Below, one piece after another: positions 54,276-63,179 of a DNA stretch of 64,000 nt. Origin of the DNA: Hyphomicrobiales bacterium (GTDB lineage Bacteria; Pseudomonadota; Alphaproteobacteria; Rhizobiales; Rhizobiaceae); contig UCCA01000045.1 of assembly GCA_900470805.1 (NCBI GenBank), forward strand, positions 1-64,000, given 5' to 3'. The notes beneath the pieces are model-generated. The model had not been told where the DNA came from. It did not search any database and saw only the letters and a list, made by a program, of their open reading frames with translations. Each line of letters opens with the position of its first letter. The stretch's first letter is position 1. The position numbers and the translations under genes were made by a program.

Positions 54276-55081
54276 GCCAGGGCCCCGAGATAGGCCTCGA
54301 TCACATCGGGATTGGATGCGACTTCGGAGGGCGTGCCTTCGGCCAGTGGCTTTCCAAGCGCCATGGCGACAACGCGCGAGCACAGCCGCGAGACCATGTC
54401 CATGTTGTGTTCGATCAGCAGGATCGACTTGCCTTGCGCGTTGAGATCGAGAACGCGGTCCATGATTGTCTCGAGCAGCGCGGGGTTGACGCCGGCCGCC
54501 GGCTCATCGAGCAGGATAGCCTGCGGATCGGCCATCAGGATACGCGCCAGTTCGAGCAGCTTGCGCTGACCGCCTGACAACACCCGAGCCGGTTGCGTTT
54601 CCAGTCCCGACAATGTCACGAACTCCAGCAGCGTCCGCGCCTTGTCGATCGCGGCCTTCTCCTGTCGCCTGACATGGCCCGGACGCAGGAAGTTGGCAAG
54701 CAGACGTTCGCCGTCCTGTGCCTGAGCGCCGGCAAGCACGTTTTCGAGTACGCTCATCTCGAGGAACGGCTTGGGGATCTGGAACGTCCGGCCGACGCCG
54801 CGGCCGATCCGTCGCTCCGGGCTTTCCTGCGACACATCACGGCCGCCGATCCAGATCTCACCGGATGTCGGCTTCAGGCTGCCGGCGATCAGATTGAACA
54901 ATGTCGTCTTGCCTGCGCCGTTCGGCCCAATCAGTCCGACCATTTCGCCGGTCGCCAATTGTAAAGACATGCCCGCGACGGCCGTATTGCCGTCGAAACG
55001 CTTCACCAGGTCGCGTGCATCGATCACGGCCTGTGCGGACCGCGAGGTGCTCAATGCGGCGTCTGGCACGGGAGAGGGCAT
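54272..55081 (-). CDS. livG: ABC transporter ATPase (LivG family)
   Basis: 269 residues. Walker A GPNGAGKTT, GVGRTFQIPKPFLEMSVLENV (LivG-type), signature LSGGQRKLLELARILM and Walker B ILLDEPAAGVNP, ending in the LivG-type EGTPSEVASNPDVIEAYLG. It is the first gene of the minus-strand operon livG-livF-livH-livM-AKR/RidA, divergent from the GntR regulator. Confidence 0.88.
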   Translation of the reverse strand: MPSPVPDAALSTSRSAQAVIDARDLVKRFDGNTAVAGMSLQLATGEMVGLIGPNGAGKTTLFNLIAGSLKPTSGEIWIGGRDVSQESPERRIGRGVGRTFQIPKPFLEMSVLENVLAGAQAQDGERLLANFLRPGHVRRQEKAAIDKARTLLEFVTLSGLETQPARVLSGGQRKLLELARILMADPQAILLDEPAAGVNPALLETIMDRVLDLNAQGKSILLIEHNMDMVSRLCSRVVAMALGKPLAEGTPSEVASNPDVIEAYLGALA

Positions 55082-55115
55082 GGATAAAAGAAGGCTCTTG
55101 ATTTGATTGGTGATG

Positions 55116-55125
55116 TTTGATCAAA
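55116..55125. promoter_or_regulatory. Palindromic operator TTTGATCAAA between livG and the GntR regulator
   Basis: A perfect 10-bp palindrome in the short divergent region. GntR/FadR-subfamily regulators bind short palindromes of this kind, so the adjacent GntR protein is the obvious candidate to control both operons from here. Confidence 0.5.
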
Positions 55126-55142
55126 CTTCACTGCATGAAGAA

Positions 55143-55946
55143 ATGCAACCGAAAAAAGCGACAGCGGGTGGAGCGGATCGGATGGTAGGGCAGGCGCGGA
55201 AAACGTCGGAGGCCGGCACAAGCGGTCATGATCGCGACGATGCCCTGTCGCCGGTCGGTCGCGAGACGTTGCAGGACCGCGTCTATGCCCAGCTTCGCAA
55301 TTCTTTGATCAACGGCGTGTTTGACGCCGGCGATGTGTTACGCATCGTCGATCTCGCCGACCGGCTGCAGACCAGCACGATGCCTGTGCGCGAGGCGCTC
55401 GGCAGGCTCGTTTCGGAGCAAGCGCTGGAATCGCTGCCGAACCGGTCCGTGCGCGTGCCGCTGATCACCCGCGAACGCCTCGACGATCTCGCCCGTGCCC
55501 GCATCCTGATCGAGGGGCAGATGGTGGCGCTGGCCTTGCCCAACCTGACGAACGAGGATTTCGGGGTACTGAAGCAGATCAATGTCGATTGCGACTTGGC
55601 CTTCGAGCAGCACGGCAAGGATATCGGCCATGTCACCTCGGCGCTGAACCAGCGCTTCCATTTCCATATCTATCATGCGGCGTGCTCGCAGGTCCTGATC
55701 CCGATCGTCGAAAGCCTGTGGCTGCAATCCGGTGCCATCATCCGCAAGGCCGCGCACATCCATGACGAGCAGGGAGGCCTGGCGGCGACGAACCATCACT
55801 GGGCGCTGATCGATGCACTGGAACGGCGCGATGCGGAAGCGGCGGTGCAGTCGCTGTCCAACGACATCAGCCGTTCCTTCGATCTTATCCGCGGCCGGCT
55901 GGATGTTGGGGCTGACAGCGCGGCGGAGGGCGTCGATCATGGCTGA
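55143..55946 (+). CDS. GntR-family regulator (FadR/FCD subgroup)
   Basis: About 267 residues from the ATG at 55143; an ATG at 55113 would place the operator inside the gene, and one at 55182 has a better ribosome site (GGTGGAG), so the start is unsure. The winged helix spans RETLQDRVYAQLRNSLINGV, LRIVDLADRLQTSTMPVREALGRL. The FCD effector domain (LARARILIEGQMVALAL, LNQRFHFHIYHAACSQ, NHHWALIDALERRDAEAA) carries metal-ligand-like histidines. It heads the plus-strand half of the island and likely controls both divergent operons. Confidence 0.87.
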   Translation: MQPKKATAGGADRMVGQARKTSEAGTSGHDRDDALSPVGRETLQDRVYAQLRNSLINGVFDAGDVLRIVDLADRLQTSTMPVREALGRLVSEQALESLPNRSVRVPLITRERLDDLARARILIEGQMVALALPNLTNEDFGVLKQINVDCDLAFEQHGKDIGHVTSALNQRFHFHIYHAACSQVLIPIVESLWLQSGAIIRKAAHIHDEQGGLAATNHHWALIDALERRDAEAAVQSLSNDISRSFDLIRGRLDVGADSAAEGVDHG

Positions 55947-56289
55947 GCGTGTCGATGATGGTTTCGATTTGTTCGACCTGCGCGTCGATGTGATTATCCC
56001 CGAAGGCGGTGTCGTCTATTGCGGCGCCAAGCCCGGCGATCATTTTGAACTGCATGGCGAGATGCTGCACCTGCCGCCGGGGCAGGGCATCTCCATCTAC
56101 TCGCTTTCGTCTGTCCTGCCGCTTCTGGCCGCCAAGCAGCGGCGGACGCACCGCAACGACTGGATGACGACGGATGCCGACATTGCCTGCCCGGACCCCA
56201 ATTGCTCGACACGGCTCAGGATCACCCGCACGGGTGTGCGCCGGTTCAGCCATGCCGCGACGACAGCGGTTCCCTTGATAGACGAATAG
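55939..56289 (+). CDS. TIGR04076-like small protein
   Basis: 116 residues starting at the ATG overlapping the GntR stop by 8 bp. Features: DLRVDVIIPEGGVVYCGAKPGDHFELHGE, LPPGQGISIYSLSSVLPLLAAKQR, and a CPDPNC pair near the C-terminus (possible metal or redox site). This pattern resembles the TIGR04076 family, of unknown function. It is translationally coupled to the regulator and followed 10 bp later by an aldo/keto reductase. Confidence 0.65.
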   Translation: MAERVDDGFDLFDLRVDVIIPEGGVVYCGAKPGDHFELHGEMLHLPPGQGISIYSLSSVLPLLAAKQRRTHRNDWMTTDADIACPDPNCSTRLRITRTGVRRFSHAATTAVPLIDE

Positions 56290-56299
56290 GCCTGACGAC

Positions 56300-57352
56300 A
56301 TGCAACGCATCACCATCGCCCCCGATTACGAGATCTCCCGCGTCATTCGCGGTGGCTGGCAGCTGGCGGGCGGACACGGCGCGATCGATGCCGACAAGGC
56401 CGTCGATGACATGATCGCCTTCGCCGACGCTGGTATCACCACTTTCGATTGCGCCGATATCTATACGGGCGTCGAGGAACTGATTGGGCGTTTCCGGCTG
56501 GCTTACAGGAATCTGCGCGGCGAGGAGGCGCTGGCGCGCATCCGTGTGCATACCAAGTTCGTGCCCGATCTCACCGTGCTGCCTGTCATCAGCAAGGCCT
56601 ATGTCGAAAGCGTCATCGACACCTCCTGCAAGCGGCTCAATCTCGATTGCCTTGATCTCGTGCAATTCCATTGGTGGGCGTATGATATTCCCGGCTGGCT
56701 GGAGACAGCGGGCTGGTTGAAGGAACTGCATGACGCCGGCAAGATCGACAAGATCAGTGGCACCAATTTCGACACGGATCATATCGAAGCGATCATCGGC
56801 GCAGGCGTGCCCTTCACCTCGCTGCAGCTGCAGTATTCTCTGCTCGACCGGCGCCCGGAAAAACGGATGGTCCAGCTGGCTGCCGACAAGAATTTCGCGC
56901 TGTTTTGCTACGGTACGGTGGCCGGCGGCTTTCTCGGCGATCGCTGGCTCGGCCAGCCGGAGCCGAAGCATCCACTCGAAAACCGTTCGCTCACCAAATA
57001 CAAGTTGATCATCGACGATTTCGGCGGCTGGGACCTGTTTCAGGCGCTGCTCTTGACGCTTCGAAAAATCGCCGACCGGCACGATGTGGATATCGCCACT
57101 GTGGCCAGCGCGGCGATGCTGACGAAGCCAGGCGTTGCGGCGGTCATCGTCGGCGCTCGCAACCGCGATCACCTGCCGTCCAATCTCGCCATCGCCGATA
57201 TAAGGCTCACGCAAACCGATCAGGCGGACATCAACGCGATCCTGTCGCAGGCGCATCCGCTTGATGGCGACGTCTATACGCTGGAGCGGGACCGGGAAGG
57301 CCGCCACGGCAGCATCATGAAGTACAATCTCAACAAAGGGGAACAACAATGA
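56300..57352 (+). CDS. Aldo/keto reductase
   Basis: 350 residues. Catalytic features: Asp/Tyr in DCADIYTGVEELIG, Lys in HTKFVPDLTV, His in VQFHWWAYDIPGW, and VIVGARNRDHLPSN for NADP binding. It shares QFHWW, SLLDRR, GTVAGGFLGDRWLGQPEP and SKYK/TKYK blocks with the AKR-RidA fusion at 50194-51651, so the two are paralogues in one pathway. It overlaps the downstream binding-protein gene by 4 bp. Confidence 0.87.
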   Translation: MQRITIAPDYEISRVIRGGWQLAGGHGAIDADKAVDDMIAFADAGITTFDCADIYTGVEELIGRFRLAYRNLRGEEALARIRVHTKFVPDLTVLPVISKAYVESVIDTSCKRLNLDCLDLVQFHWWAYDIPGWLETAGWLKELHDAGKIDKISGTNFDTDHIEAIIGAGVPFTSLQLQYSLLDRRPEKRMVQLAADKNFALFCYGTVAGGFLGDRWLGQPEPKHPLENRSLTKYKLIIDDFGGWDLFQALLLTLRKIADRHDVDIATVASAAMLTKPGVAAVIVGARNRDHLPSNLAIADIRLTQTDQADINAILSQAHPLDGDVYTLERDREGRHGSIMKYNLNKGEQQ

Positions 57353-58608
57353 GATCGACATTTCTGCTTTCCGCCATGGTCGCGGCACTTGCGGCATCCA
57401 CGGCGCCGACCTTCGCCGCCGACTGCGACATCACCGTCGGCCTTGTCATGGAGCTGACAGGCCCGGCCGGCGAATATGGCCAGGCTGGTGCCAAGTCCGT
57501 CGAGATGGCGTTCCGCGATTTCAACGATGCCGGCGGTGTCAACGGTTGCAAGGTGGTCGCCGACACACGCGACAGCCAGAGCCAGGGTAATGTCGCCGTC
57601 GACCAGGCGACACAACTCGTCAACATCAAGAAGGTGCCGGTCATTATCGGCGGCATCATCTCGTCGGTCTCGATCCCGATCCTGACCTCGGTCACGGCGC
57701 CGGCCGGCGTCGTGCAGGTCTCGCCGGCCTCGTCCTCGCCGACGCTAACCGAACTCGGCCGCACCGGCAAGACCAATGGCGTGTTCTTCCGCACCATCAC
57801 GTCTGACGCGCTGCAGGGTACCGCCGCTGCCAAGTACGCGATCGATCAGGGTCTGAAGAAGATCGCCATCATCAACGTCAACAACGACTTCGGCGTCAAC
57901 ATGGTGCGTGAATTCGAAACGGCTTACAAGAAACTTGGCGGCACGATTACATCGACCACGCCCTACAACGAGAAGCAGTCCAGCTATGCCTCGGAAGCCA
58001 GCGCCGCTATGGCTGGCGATCCCGAGGCGCTCTATCTCGTCAGCACGCCCGTCGATGGCGCCACGATCGCCCGCGCCTGGGTTTCCGGCGGCGGCCCTGC
58101 AAAGTTTCTGCTCAACGACGGCATGAACTCCAAGGACTTCATCGAGAGCGTCGGTGCGCAGTATCTGGAAAATGCCTATGGCACGTCGTCCGGCACCAGC
58201 CCGACTGCATCGACGGAATACTTTAACAGCAACTACGAGGCCTTCTCTGGAGGGATTTCACCGTCCGCTCCGGCAGCCGACCGCTCCTACGATGCCGGCG
58301 CGATCGTTGCGCTGGCGATTGCCAAGGCCGGAAAATCGGATGCCGCCGCCATCAAAGCCGCCATGCCCGAGGTTGTCGCCGAAGGCGGCACGCCAATTCA
58401 TGCCGGCAAGGGGGAGTTCGCCAAGGCCCTGCAGCTGATCAAGGATGGTAAGCCGGTGAAATACGAAGGTGTGATCGGTCCGGTCAGTTTCGACCAGTAC
58501 GGCGATATCACTGGTCCTTTCCGTCTTTGGAAGATCACCAACGGTGAAGTGACGACGGTCGGTGAGCTCAGCGCCGACGAGGTCGGTAAGATCAAGGCGG
58601 GGAAGTAA
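57349..58608 (+). CDS. Liv-type ABC transporter periplasmic substrate-binding protein
   Basis: 419 residues with a signal peptide (STFLLSAMVAALAASTAPTFA). The mature part is a Leu/Ile/Val-type type I binding fold: DITVGLVMELTGPAGEYGQA, AGGVNGCKVVADTRDSQSQ, IIGGIISSVSIPILTSV and GDPEALYLVSTPVDGAT. It completes the transporter whose permeases and ATPases are encoded divergently (51656-55081). Its ligand is unknown. Confidence 0.87.
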   Translation: MRSTFLLSAMVAALAASTAPTFAADCDITVGLVMELTGPAGEYGQAGAKSVEMAFRDFNDAGGVNGCKVVADTRDSQSQGNVAVDQATQLVNIKKVPVIIGGIISSVSIPILTSVTAPAGVVQVSPASSSPTLTELGRTGKTNGVFFRTITSDALQGTAAAKYAIDQGLKKIAIINVNNDFGVNMVREFETAYKKLGGTITSTTPYNEKQSSYASEASAAMAGDPEALYLVSTPVDGATIARAWVSGGGPAKFLLNDGMNSKDFIESVGAQYLENAYGTSSGTSPTASTEYFNSNYEAFSGGISPSAPAADRSYDAGAIVALAIAKAGKSDAAAIKAAMPEVVAEGGTPIHAGKGEFAKALQLIKDGKPVKYEGVIGPVSFDQYGDITGPFRLWKITNGEVTTVGELSADEVGKIKAGK

Positions 58609-58614
58609 CCGGCG

Positions 58615-58648
58615 GCATTGCATGGGAGCACATGCTTCCATGCAATGC
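58615..58648. terminator. Long 16-bp hairpin between the convergent binding-protein and diguanylate cyclase genes
   Basis: GCATTGCATGGGAGCA and TGCTTCCATGCAATGC pair over 16 bp with one G-T position and a 2-base centre. There is little T-run on either side, so it is a non-classical terminator or an mRNA 3'-end stabiliser for convergent genes. Confidence 0.6.
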
Positions 58649-58699
58649 TTGGCGACAGCGCCAATTCGACCACCCAAAAGGTACGGCGTTTGGCGCGAG

Positions 58700-59950
58700 C
58701 TACCTGAAGGCCACTTCGAGATTCTGCCGATCCTGTGCGATTATCTTGCACTGGGTTTCAAACCCTTCACCCTTTATCGCCAGCACGAATTCGGGCGGTA
58801 TGCCTGCCGAATTGGAAACCGTGATGCCAGCGCTGTCGGCGCCGAGCGATTTGATCGTGCAGTCGATGGTCGAGCGTCGGTCGTTGAACATGATGGAGCC
58901 CGCCTTTAGTACGCGGCGCCGGGCGCCGGTCGAATGATCGCCAGGCATCGAGCTCCAGGATACGCAGCGGTCGCGACCGTTCTGCTTCGCGTGGTACATG
59001 GCGGCATCCGCCTGCGCCAGCAGGGTTTCGATATCCTTGCTGACGATCGAGAGCGCGGAGATGCCGAGGCTTGCCGTGACAGCAAGCGCCGCCCGGTCGC
59101 CCCTGACCAGCTGCGCGGAGATCGCAGCTCTTATCTTCTCGGCGACGACGATCGCTTCTTCCCGGGATGTATGGGCAAGAATGATGGCGAATTCCTCGCC
59201 ACCAAGACGGCCAAACAGATCGCCGGCGCGCAGGATGGCTCTGCAGGTCGCCGACACGGCTTTCAGCACTTCGTCGCCGGTCGCGTGTCCGTGCGTGTCG
59301 TTGACGGACTTGAAGTGATCGATGTCGAGAACGATGCAGGCCAGATTGTGCTGATGGCGCAGGGCCAGCGAGATCAGCTGATCCGCCTCCTGCTTGAAAG
59401 CCCGGCGTGTCAAGCCTTCGGTCAAGCTGTCGGTGGCTGCCGATTGCAGCAGCTCGATTCGATCCATGGTGGCGCCGGCCAGCTCAGCCAGAATCGTGCG
59501 GTCTTTTGGCGTGAACGCCTTCGGTTGCCGGTCGATCGCGCATACGGTGCCGATCGTGTGGCCATCGCGCGTCTTCAGAGGGAAGCCGGCATAGAACCGA
59601 ATATGGCTTTCTCCGGTGACGGCGGGATGCTGAGCGAACAGAGGGTTCTTGGTCGCGTCGGCGATGACAAGCGGTTCTTCGAGGTCAATGACATAGCGGC
59701 AGAAGCTATCCTCGCGGGGAACCTCGTCGGCGCCGAGGCCGGAACACGCCTTGTACCATTGGCGATGCGCATCGATCAGCGAAACGAGACCGATTTCGAT
59801 CGAGAATATTTCCTTGATGAGCCTGACGATCCGCTCGAAGCCTTCGTCTCGCGGTGTGTCGAGAAGGTCCAGCTGCTCAAGGGCTGTCAGCCGATCGGCC
59901 TCGCGCTTTTCCGCGTCGGTTGCCGACTTACCGAATACCCTAACGACCAT
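58700..59950 (-). CDS. GAF-GGDEF diguanylate cyclase with a C-terminal PilZ-like tail
   Basis: 416 residues from the ATG at 59950 (GGAAGG upstream). Residues 20-165 form a GAF sensor domain (ETL-type: SFCRYVIDLEEPLVIADATKN). Residues 170-330 form the GGDEF domain with active site GGEEF (250-254) and the product-inhibition site RAGD (241-244) five residues before it. The last ~75 residues (RRRVLKAG, CTIKSLGADSAGITV) resemble a PilZ fold, but the RxxxR and D/NxSxxG signature is degenerate. It makes cyclic di-GMP. Confidence 0.85.
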   Translation of the reverse strand: MVVRVFGKSATDAEKREADRLTALEQLDLLDTPRDEGFERIVRLIKEIFSIEIGLVSLIDAHRQWYKACSGLGADEVPREDSFCRYVIDLEEPLVIADATKNPLFAQHPAVTGESHIRFYAGFPLKTRDGHTIGTVCAIDRQPKAFTPKDRTILAELAGATMDRIELLQSAATDSLTEGLTRRAFKQEADQLISLALRHQHNLACIVLDIDHFKSVNDTHGHATGDEVLKAVSATCRAILRAGDLFGRLGGEEFAIILAHTSREEAIVVAEKIRAAISAQLVRGDRAALAVTASLGISALSIVSKDIETLLAQADAAMYHAKQNGRDRCVSWSSMPGDHSTGARRRVLKAGSIMFNDRRSTIDCTIKSLGADSAGITVSNSAGIPPEFVLAIKGEGFETQCKIIAQDRQNLEVAFR

Positions 59951-60183
59951 ATCTGCCTTCCCTCTCACACTGATGAGATGACAAGGGGTCGCATATATTG
60001 ATGAAGAAATAAAATATCTTGGGCCGTTTAAGGTGGGTTGTCCGCCACTCTTTGAAAGGCCGCGAGAGAAAATATGCAACCTTCAGCCCGGAAGTCCCTT
60101 TTCAGGGACGTTCCGAGGTTATGGCGCGCATCAAACGAGGCGACCGGCCGACAGCGACGTCAAGCCTTCGGCCGCCTCCTGAA

Positions 60184-60471
60184 TCACTTGTTCTTCAGCA
60201 GCCAGATCTTGCCAGCCATGGTGATGCCATGACCGCTCTCGTCGGCAGCAGCGCTACCATCGATCGGCTGAAGGAAGCCGAGTTCGCGCAGTTCGACAAG
60301 CGTCGTCGTGGTCAGAAACTTGATCTTCTGCGGGCGCTCGCGAAAGCGATCGGTCTTGGCGTAGGTGACCACGGCATTCAGGTGCGTCCACTTCTTGGCT
60401 TCGGCGGGAAATACATCGCCGTCCATTGCGAGCTTCAGTCCCCTGATCTGGGTCGGTGTGAGTTCAATCAT
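60184..60471 (-). CDS. Hypothetical protein
   Basis: 95 residues, soluble, beginning IELTPTQIRGLKLAMDGDVF. It ends HGITMAGKIWLLKNK and looks like a small winged-helix-like or regulatory protein, but I cannot name a family. The Shine-Dalgarno (AGGA) is 12 bp from the ATG, rather far. Confidence 0.5.
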   Translation of the reverse strand: MIELTPTQIRGLKLAMDGDVFPAEAKKWTHLNAVVTYAKTDRFRERPQKIKFLTTTTLVELRELGFLQPIDGSAAADESGHGITMAGKIWLLKNK

Positions 60472-60548
60472 CGTGGGTATCTAGTCCTTGGAACGTGAAA
60501 GTTCGGCTGTGTCGCAGCCGTTATTGGCGCTGGCGCTCTCGCCAGCAG

Positions 60549-61583
60549 TTAGGCCGTCGCTGCGTTTGCATCCCGGAAGGAAACGAGCTTGCCGCTTGTC
60601 TCGTCCCACAGCACCAGTTTCACACATTTCAGGCTTTGCCAGATTGTGATGCGACCGATCGCAGCCAGCTCAGGATGGTCGCGCAACACCTCGGGAAGCC
60701 GGTAGTAAGGTATCCTGCTTGCGAGGTGATGAACATGGTGGATGCCGATATTCCCGGTGATCCAGCGCAGCACCGGCGGCAAATCGTAGTGCGAGGCACC
60801 GTGCAGAGCCGCCTCGGGAAAGTCCCAGTCCTTGCCATCCGCCCAATGCGTGTCTTCGAACTGGTGCTGGACGTAGAACAGCCAGACACCTGCGGCGCCG
60901 GCGATCAGGACGATGGGAAGGTGAACGGTAAGAAACGGCACGATACCGGCGAACCAGATGATCGCCCCCGTCAGCACCGCTATAGCTGCGTTCGTTCCCA
61001 TTGTGGATACCCAAGGAACGGAGCCGTCGCGCATCAGGCCGAAGGGCAGGCGCTGCTTAATCAGGAAGATCCATGCCGGCCCAACGCCAAACATCACCAG
61101 CGGGTGGCGATAGAGACGATAGGCCAACCGCTTCGACCAGCTCAAAGCCCGGTATTCTGCTACGGTCAGCGTGGCGATGTCGCCGATACCGCGCTCATCG
61201 AGATTGCCGGCCGTGGCGTGATGGGCCGCATGGGTGCGGCGCCAGTAGTCGTAGGGTGTCAGTGTCAGCACGCCGATCGCACGTCCCGTCCAGTCGTCGA
61301 GGCGACGACGGGCGAAGAACGAGCCGTGACCGCAGTCGTGCTGGATCATGAACAGTCGCAGGAGGAACGCGGCGGCGGGGATAACCAGCACAATGCCGAG
61401 CCAGAAACCCATGGCAACCGAAACGTAGGCCGCGATCGAGATCACGGCAAACGGCAGAACGGTGACGAGCAGCTCAAGGCTGCTGCGTCCCATCCGGGGC
61501 TGGCGGTAAGCCGCCAGAATCTTCAACCAGGCGCGAACATTTTCATCGGCGGGTTCTGCAGTTGCGTAGGCGTGGGCGCTCAT
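60549..61583 (-). CDS. Membrane fatty acid desaturase
   Basis: 344 residues with three His boxes typical of di-iron acyl desaturases: HDCGHG (82-87), HAAHH (118-122) and HHVHH (282-286). Four or more membrane segments are visible. It introduces double bonds into acyl chains to adjust membrane fluidity. It lies two genes from a cold-shock protein, so low temperature is a reasonable inducer (inference). Confidence 0.88.
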   Translation of the reverse strand: MSAHAYATAEPADENVRAWLKILAAYRQPRMGRSSLELLVTVLPFAVISIAAYVSVAMGFWLGIVLVIPAAAFLLRLFMIQHDCGHGSFFARRRLDDWTGRAIGVLTLTPYDYWRRTHAAHHATAGNLDERGIGDIATLTVAEYRALSWSKRLAYRLYRHPLVMFGVGPAWIFLIKQRLPFGLMRDGSVPWVSTMGTNAAIAVLTGAIIWFAGIVPFLTVHLPIVLIAGAAGVWLFYVQHQFEDTHWADGKDWDFPEAALHGASHYDLPPVLRWITGNIGIHHVHHLASRIPYYRLPEVLRDHPELAAIGRITIWQSLKCVKLVLWDETSGKLVSFRDANAATA

Positions 61584-61662
61584 AGAGGTCGATCCGCTGT
61601 TGTCTGGATAGGGCGCGCAACCCAGAAGGACCCGCGTGCACCGGCTGGCATCATGTCGATTA

Positions 61663-62043
61663 TCAGCCCTGACGAGCCTTGCGCGCCGCGTAGCGACGAT
61701 CGCGTTCGGCCTTGCGTGCAGCCTCGTCGGCGATCACGCGAGCGATACGGTTGTCGGCTTCCGCCTGGCGGGCTTCAGCTTCCGCCTTTTCATGAATTTC
61801 AGCTGCCTCGGTCAGCGCCTTGGCTTCGGCCAGAATACGCTCGTTCTCAGCCTTCTTGGCGGCATCGCGCTCGGCGCGGCGAGCTTCGCGGGCCGTGGCG
61901 ACAGCTTCGCGCGCGGCAAGCTTCTCCTGCATCTCAGGATCGGTCGGTTTTGGTGCCGATGCAAACTTCGACAGCAATTCTTTCTTTGCCTGTGCCGCAG
62001 CAGTACGACGCTCTGCAAAGCCATTGTCGTTCGGATGTCTCAA
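61663..62043 (-). CDS. DUF6481 family coiled-coil protein
   Basis: 126 residues from a TTG start with AAGGA 8 bp upstream. Almost the whole chain is charged and alanine-rich helix (EKLAAREAVATAREARRAER, AEADNRIARVIADEAARKAE) with a conserved N-terminus RHPNDNGFAERRTAAAQAKK. This matches DUF6481. Function unknown; the protein is common next to cspA-like genes in rhizobia. Confidence 0.72.
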   Translation of the reverse strand: MRHPNDNGFAERRTAAAQAKKELLSKFASAPKPTDPEMQEKLAAREAVATAREARRAERDAAKKAENERILAEAKALTEAAEIHEKAEAEARQAEADNRIARVIADEAARKAERDRRYAARKARQG

Positions 62044-62136
62044 CGTGTGTTCCTTGTTCGATTGCTAGTTCAATGTGGCGCCGCAAATGCGCGTGGCTGC
62101 GGCTTCCGGTCGCCGGAGATGCTAATATCCAACACG

Positions 62137-62168
62137 TAAAAAGGCCAGACCTCAGCCTGACCCTCTTA
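62137..62168 (-). terminator. Terminator of the cold-shock protein gene
   Basis: On the minus strand GGTCAGGC and GTCTGGCC pair (with two G-T pairs) around a short loop, followed by five T residues. Confidence 0.65.
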
Positions 62169-62218
62169 AAACCGAGTGCTGCCATGCCGGTACATCCGCG
62201 GTCATGGTAGTCTTGGAC

Positions 62219-62428
62219 TTAGGCGGCCTGGAGTTGACCGGCAGACATCTTGCCCGACTTGCGGTCCTGTTCGATTTCAAAACCGAGCTTCTGGCCTTCG
62301 ACGATCGAGTTCATTCCAGCGCGCTGAACAGCAGAGATGTGCACAAACACGTCGGCGCTTCCATCGTCAGGCTGAATGAAGCCGAAGCCCTTAGTTTCGT
62401 TAAACCATTTTACGGTGCCAGTGGTCAT
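62219..62428 (-). CDS. Cold-shock protein, CspA family
   Basis: 69 residues. RNA-binding motifs RNP1 (KGFGFIQ) and RNP2 (VFVHI) of the cold-shock domain are present, and the N-terminus TGTVKWFNETKGFGFIQPDD is typical. It is an RNA chaperone. AAAGGG precedes the start. The long upstream region to 62580 may be a 5' leader of the kind that controls cspA mRNA. Confidence 0.95.
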   Translation of the reverse strand: MTTGTVKWFNETKGFGFIQPDDGSADVFVHISAVQRAGMNSIVEGQKLGFEIEQDRKSGKMSAGQLQAA

Positions 62429-62649
62429 TGGATAACCCTTTCATAGCATTTCTGTTTCCCGCAGGGCGACGCACAGCGGGTGTTCTTCGACGTTTGAAAG
62501 GGGAAGTTCGTTAGCGGGCGCGGTGCGCAGCAAAAAACAAATATCGGCAGACAAAGGATCGATAGCGGCTTAATACAGGTTTGATCAGGCTGCGTCAACT
62601 TTTTGTTTTGTTCATAATTCTATATGCTACCTATGGATGCATTCACATA

Positions 62650-63123
62650 ATGACTACAGGCCGAAAACGAGATCGATCGGTAACGCCGACATCGGGTGAA
62701 CCGAAAGCGGTCGCCGAGCGGGAAACAGCTCGTCTGTCGGTCCGTGCGTTGCGCATGGCCTATCTGGCACTGGGCCTGCTGATGCTTTTGCTGGCCTTCA
62801 TCGGCGCCCTTTTGCCGCTGATGCCCACAACCATCTTTCTGATCCTTGCGGTTGGTTGTTTTGCCCGCTCATCGCCGCGCCTGGAGGCCTGGATTCTCGA
62901 CCATCCAAGATTTGGACCCATAGTCCGGGCATGGCGGGAGCATGGTGCAATTCCCATGGCTGCGAAGATAATGGCTTTGTCGGGAATGATTATCGGGTAT
63001 GCCGTCTTCTTTTTCAGCGTGAGGCCGGGACTGGTTCTTGGCGTGGCAGTGGCTGCCGTCATCCTCGCTTGCGGCATCTATGTCGGCTCAAGGCCATTGC
63101 CGCAAAGCCGATCCGGCGACTGA
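62650..63123 (+). CDS. DUF454 (YbaN family) inner-membrane protein
   Basis: 157 residues from the ATG at 62650; the frame extends upstream but the DUF454 core (LGLLMLLLAFIGALLPLMPTTIFLILAVGCFARSSPRLEAW, HPRFGPIVRAWREHGAIP, KIMALSGMIIGYAVFFF) lies downstream of it. Three or four membrane helices. Function unknown. Confidence 0.82.
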   Translation: MTTGRKRDRSVTPTSGEPKAVAERETARLSVRALRMAYLALGLLMLLLAFIGALLPLMPTTIFLILAVGCFARSSPRLEAWILDHPRFGPIVRAWREHGAIPMAAKIMALSGMIIGYAVFFFSVRPGLVLGVAVAAVILACGIYVGSRPLPQSRSGD

Positions 63124-63179
63124 CAGGCATCGAGCACAAGGCGCTGCCGGCAATCTATCTGCGGCATATTCCAATCGCA

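Noticed and set aside
60495..62210. 571-codon plus-strand ORF opposite the desaturase
   Set aside because: Antisense to a gene with three intact His boxes; the translation has no domain.
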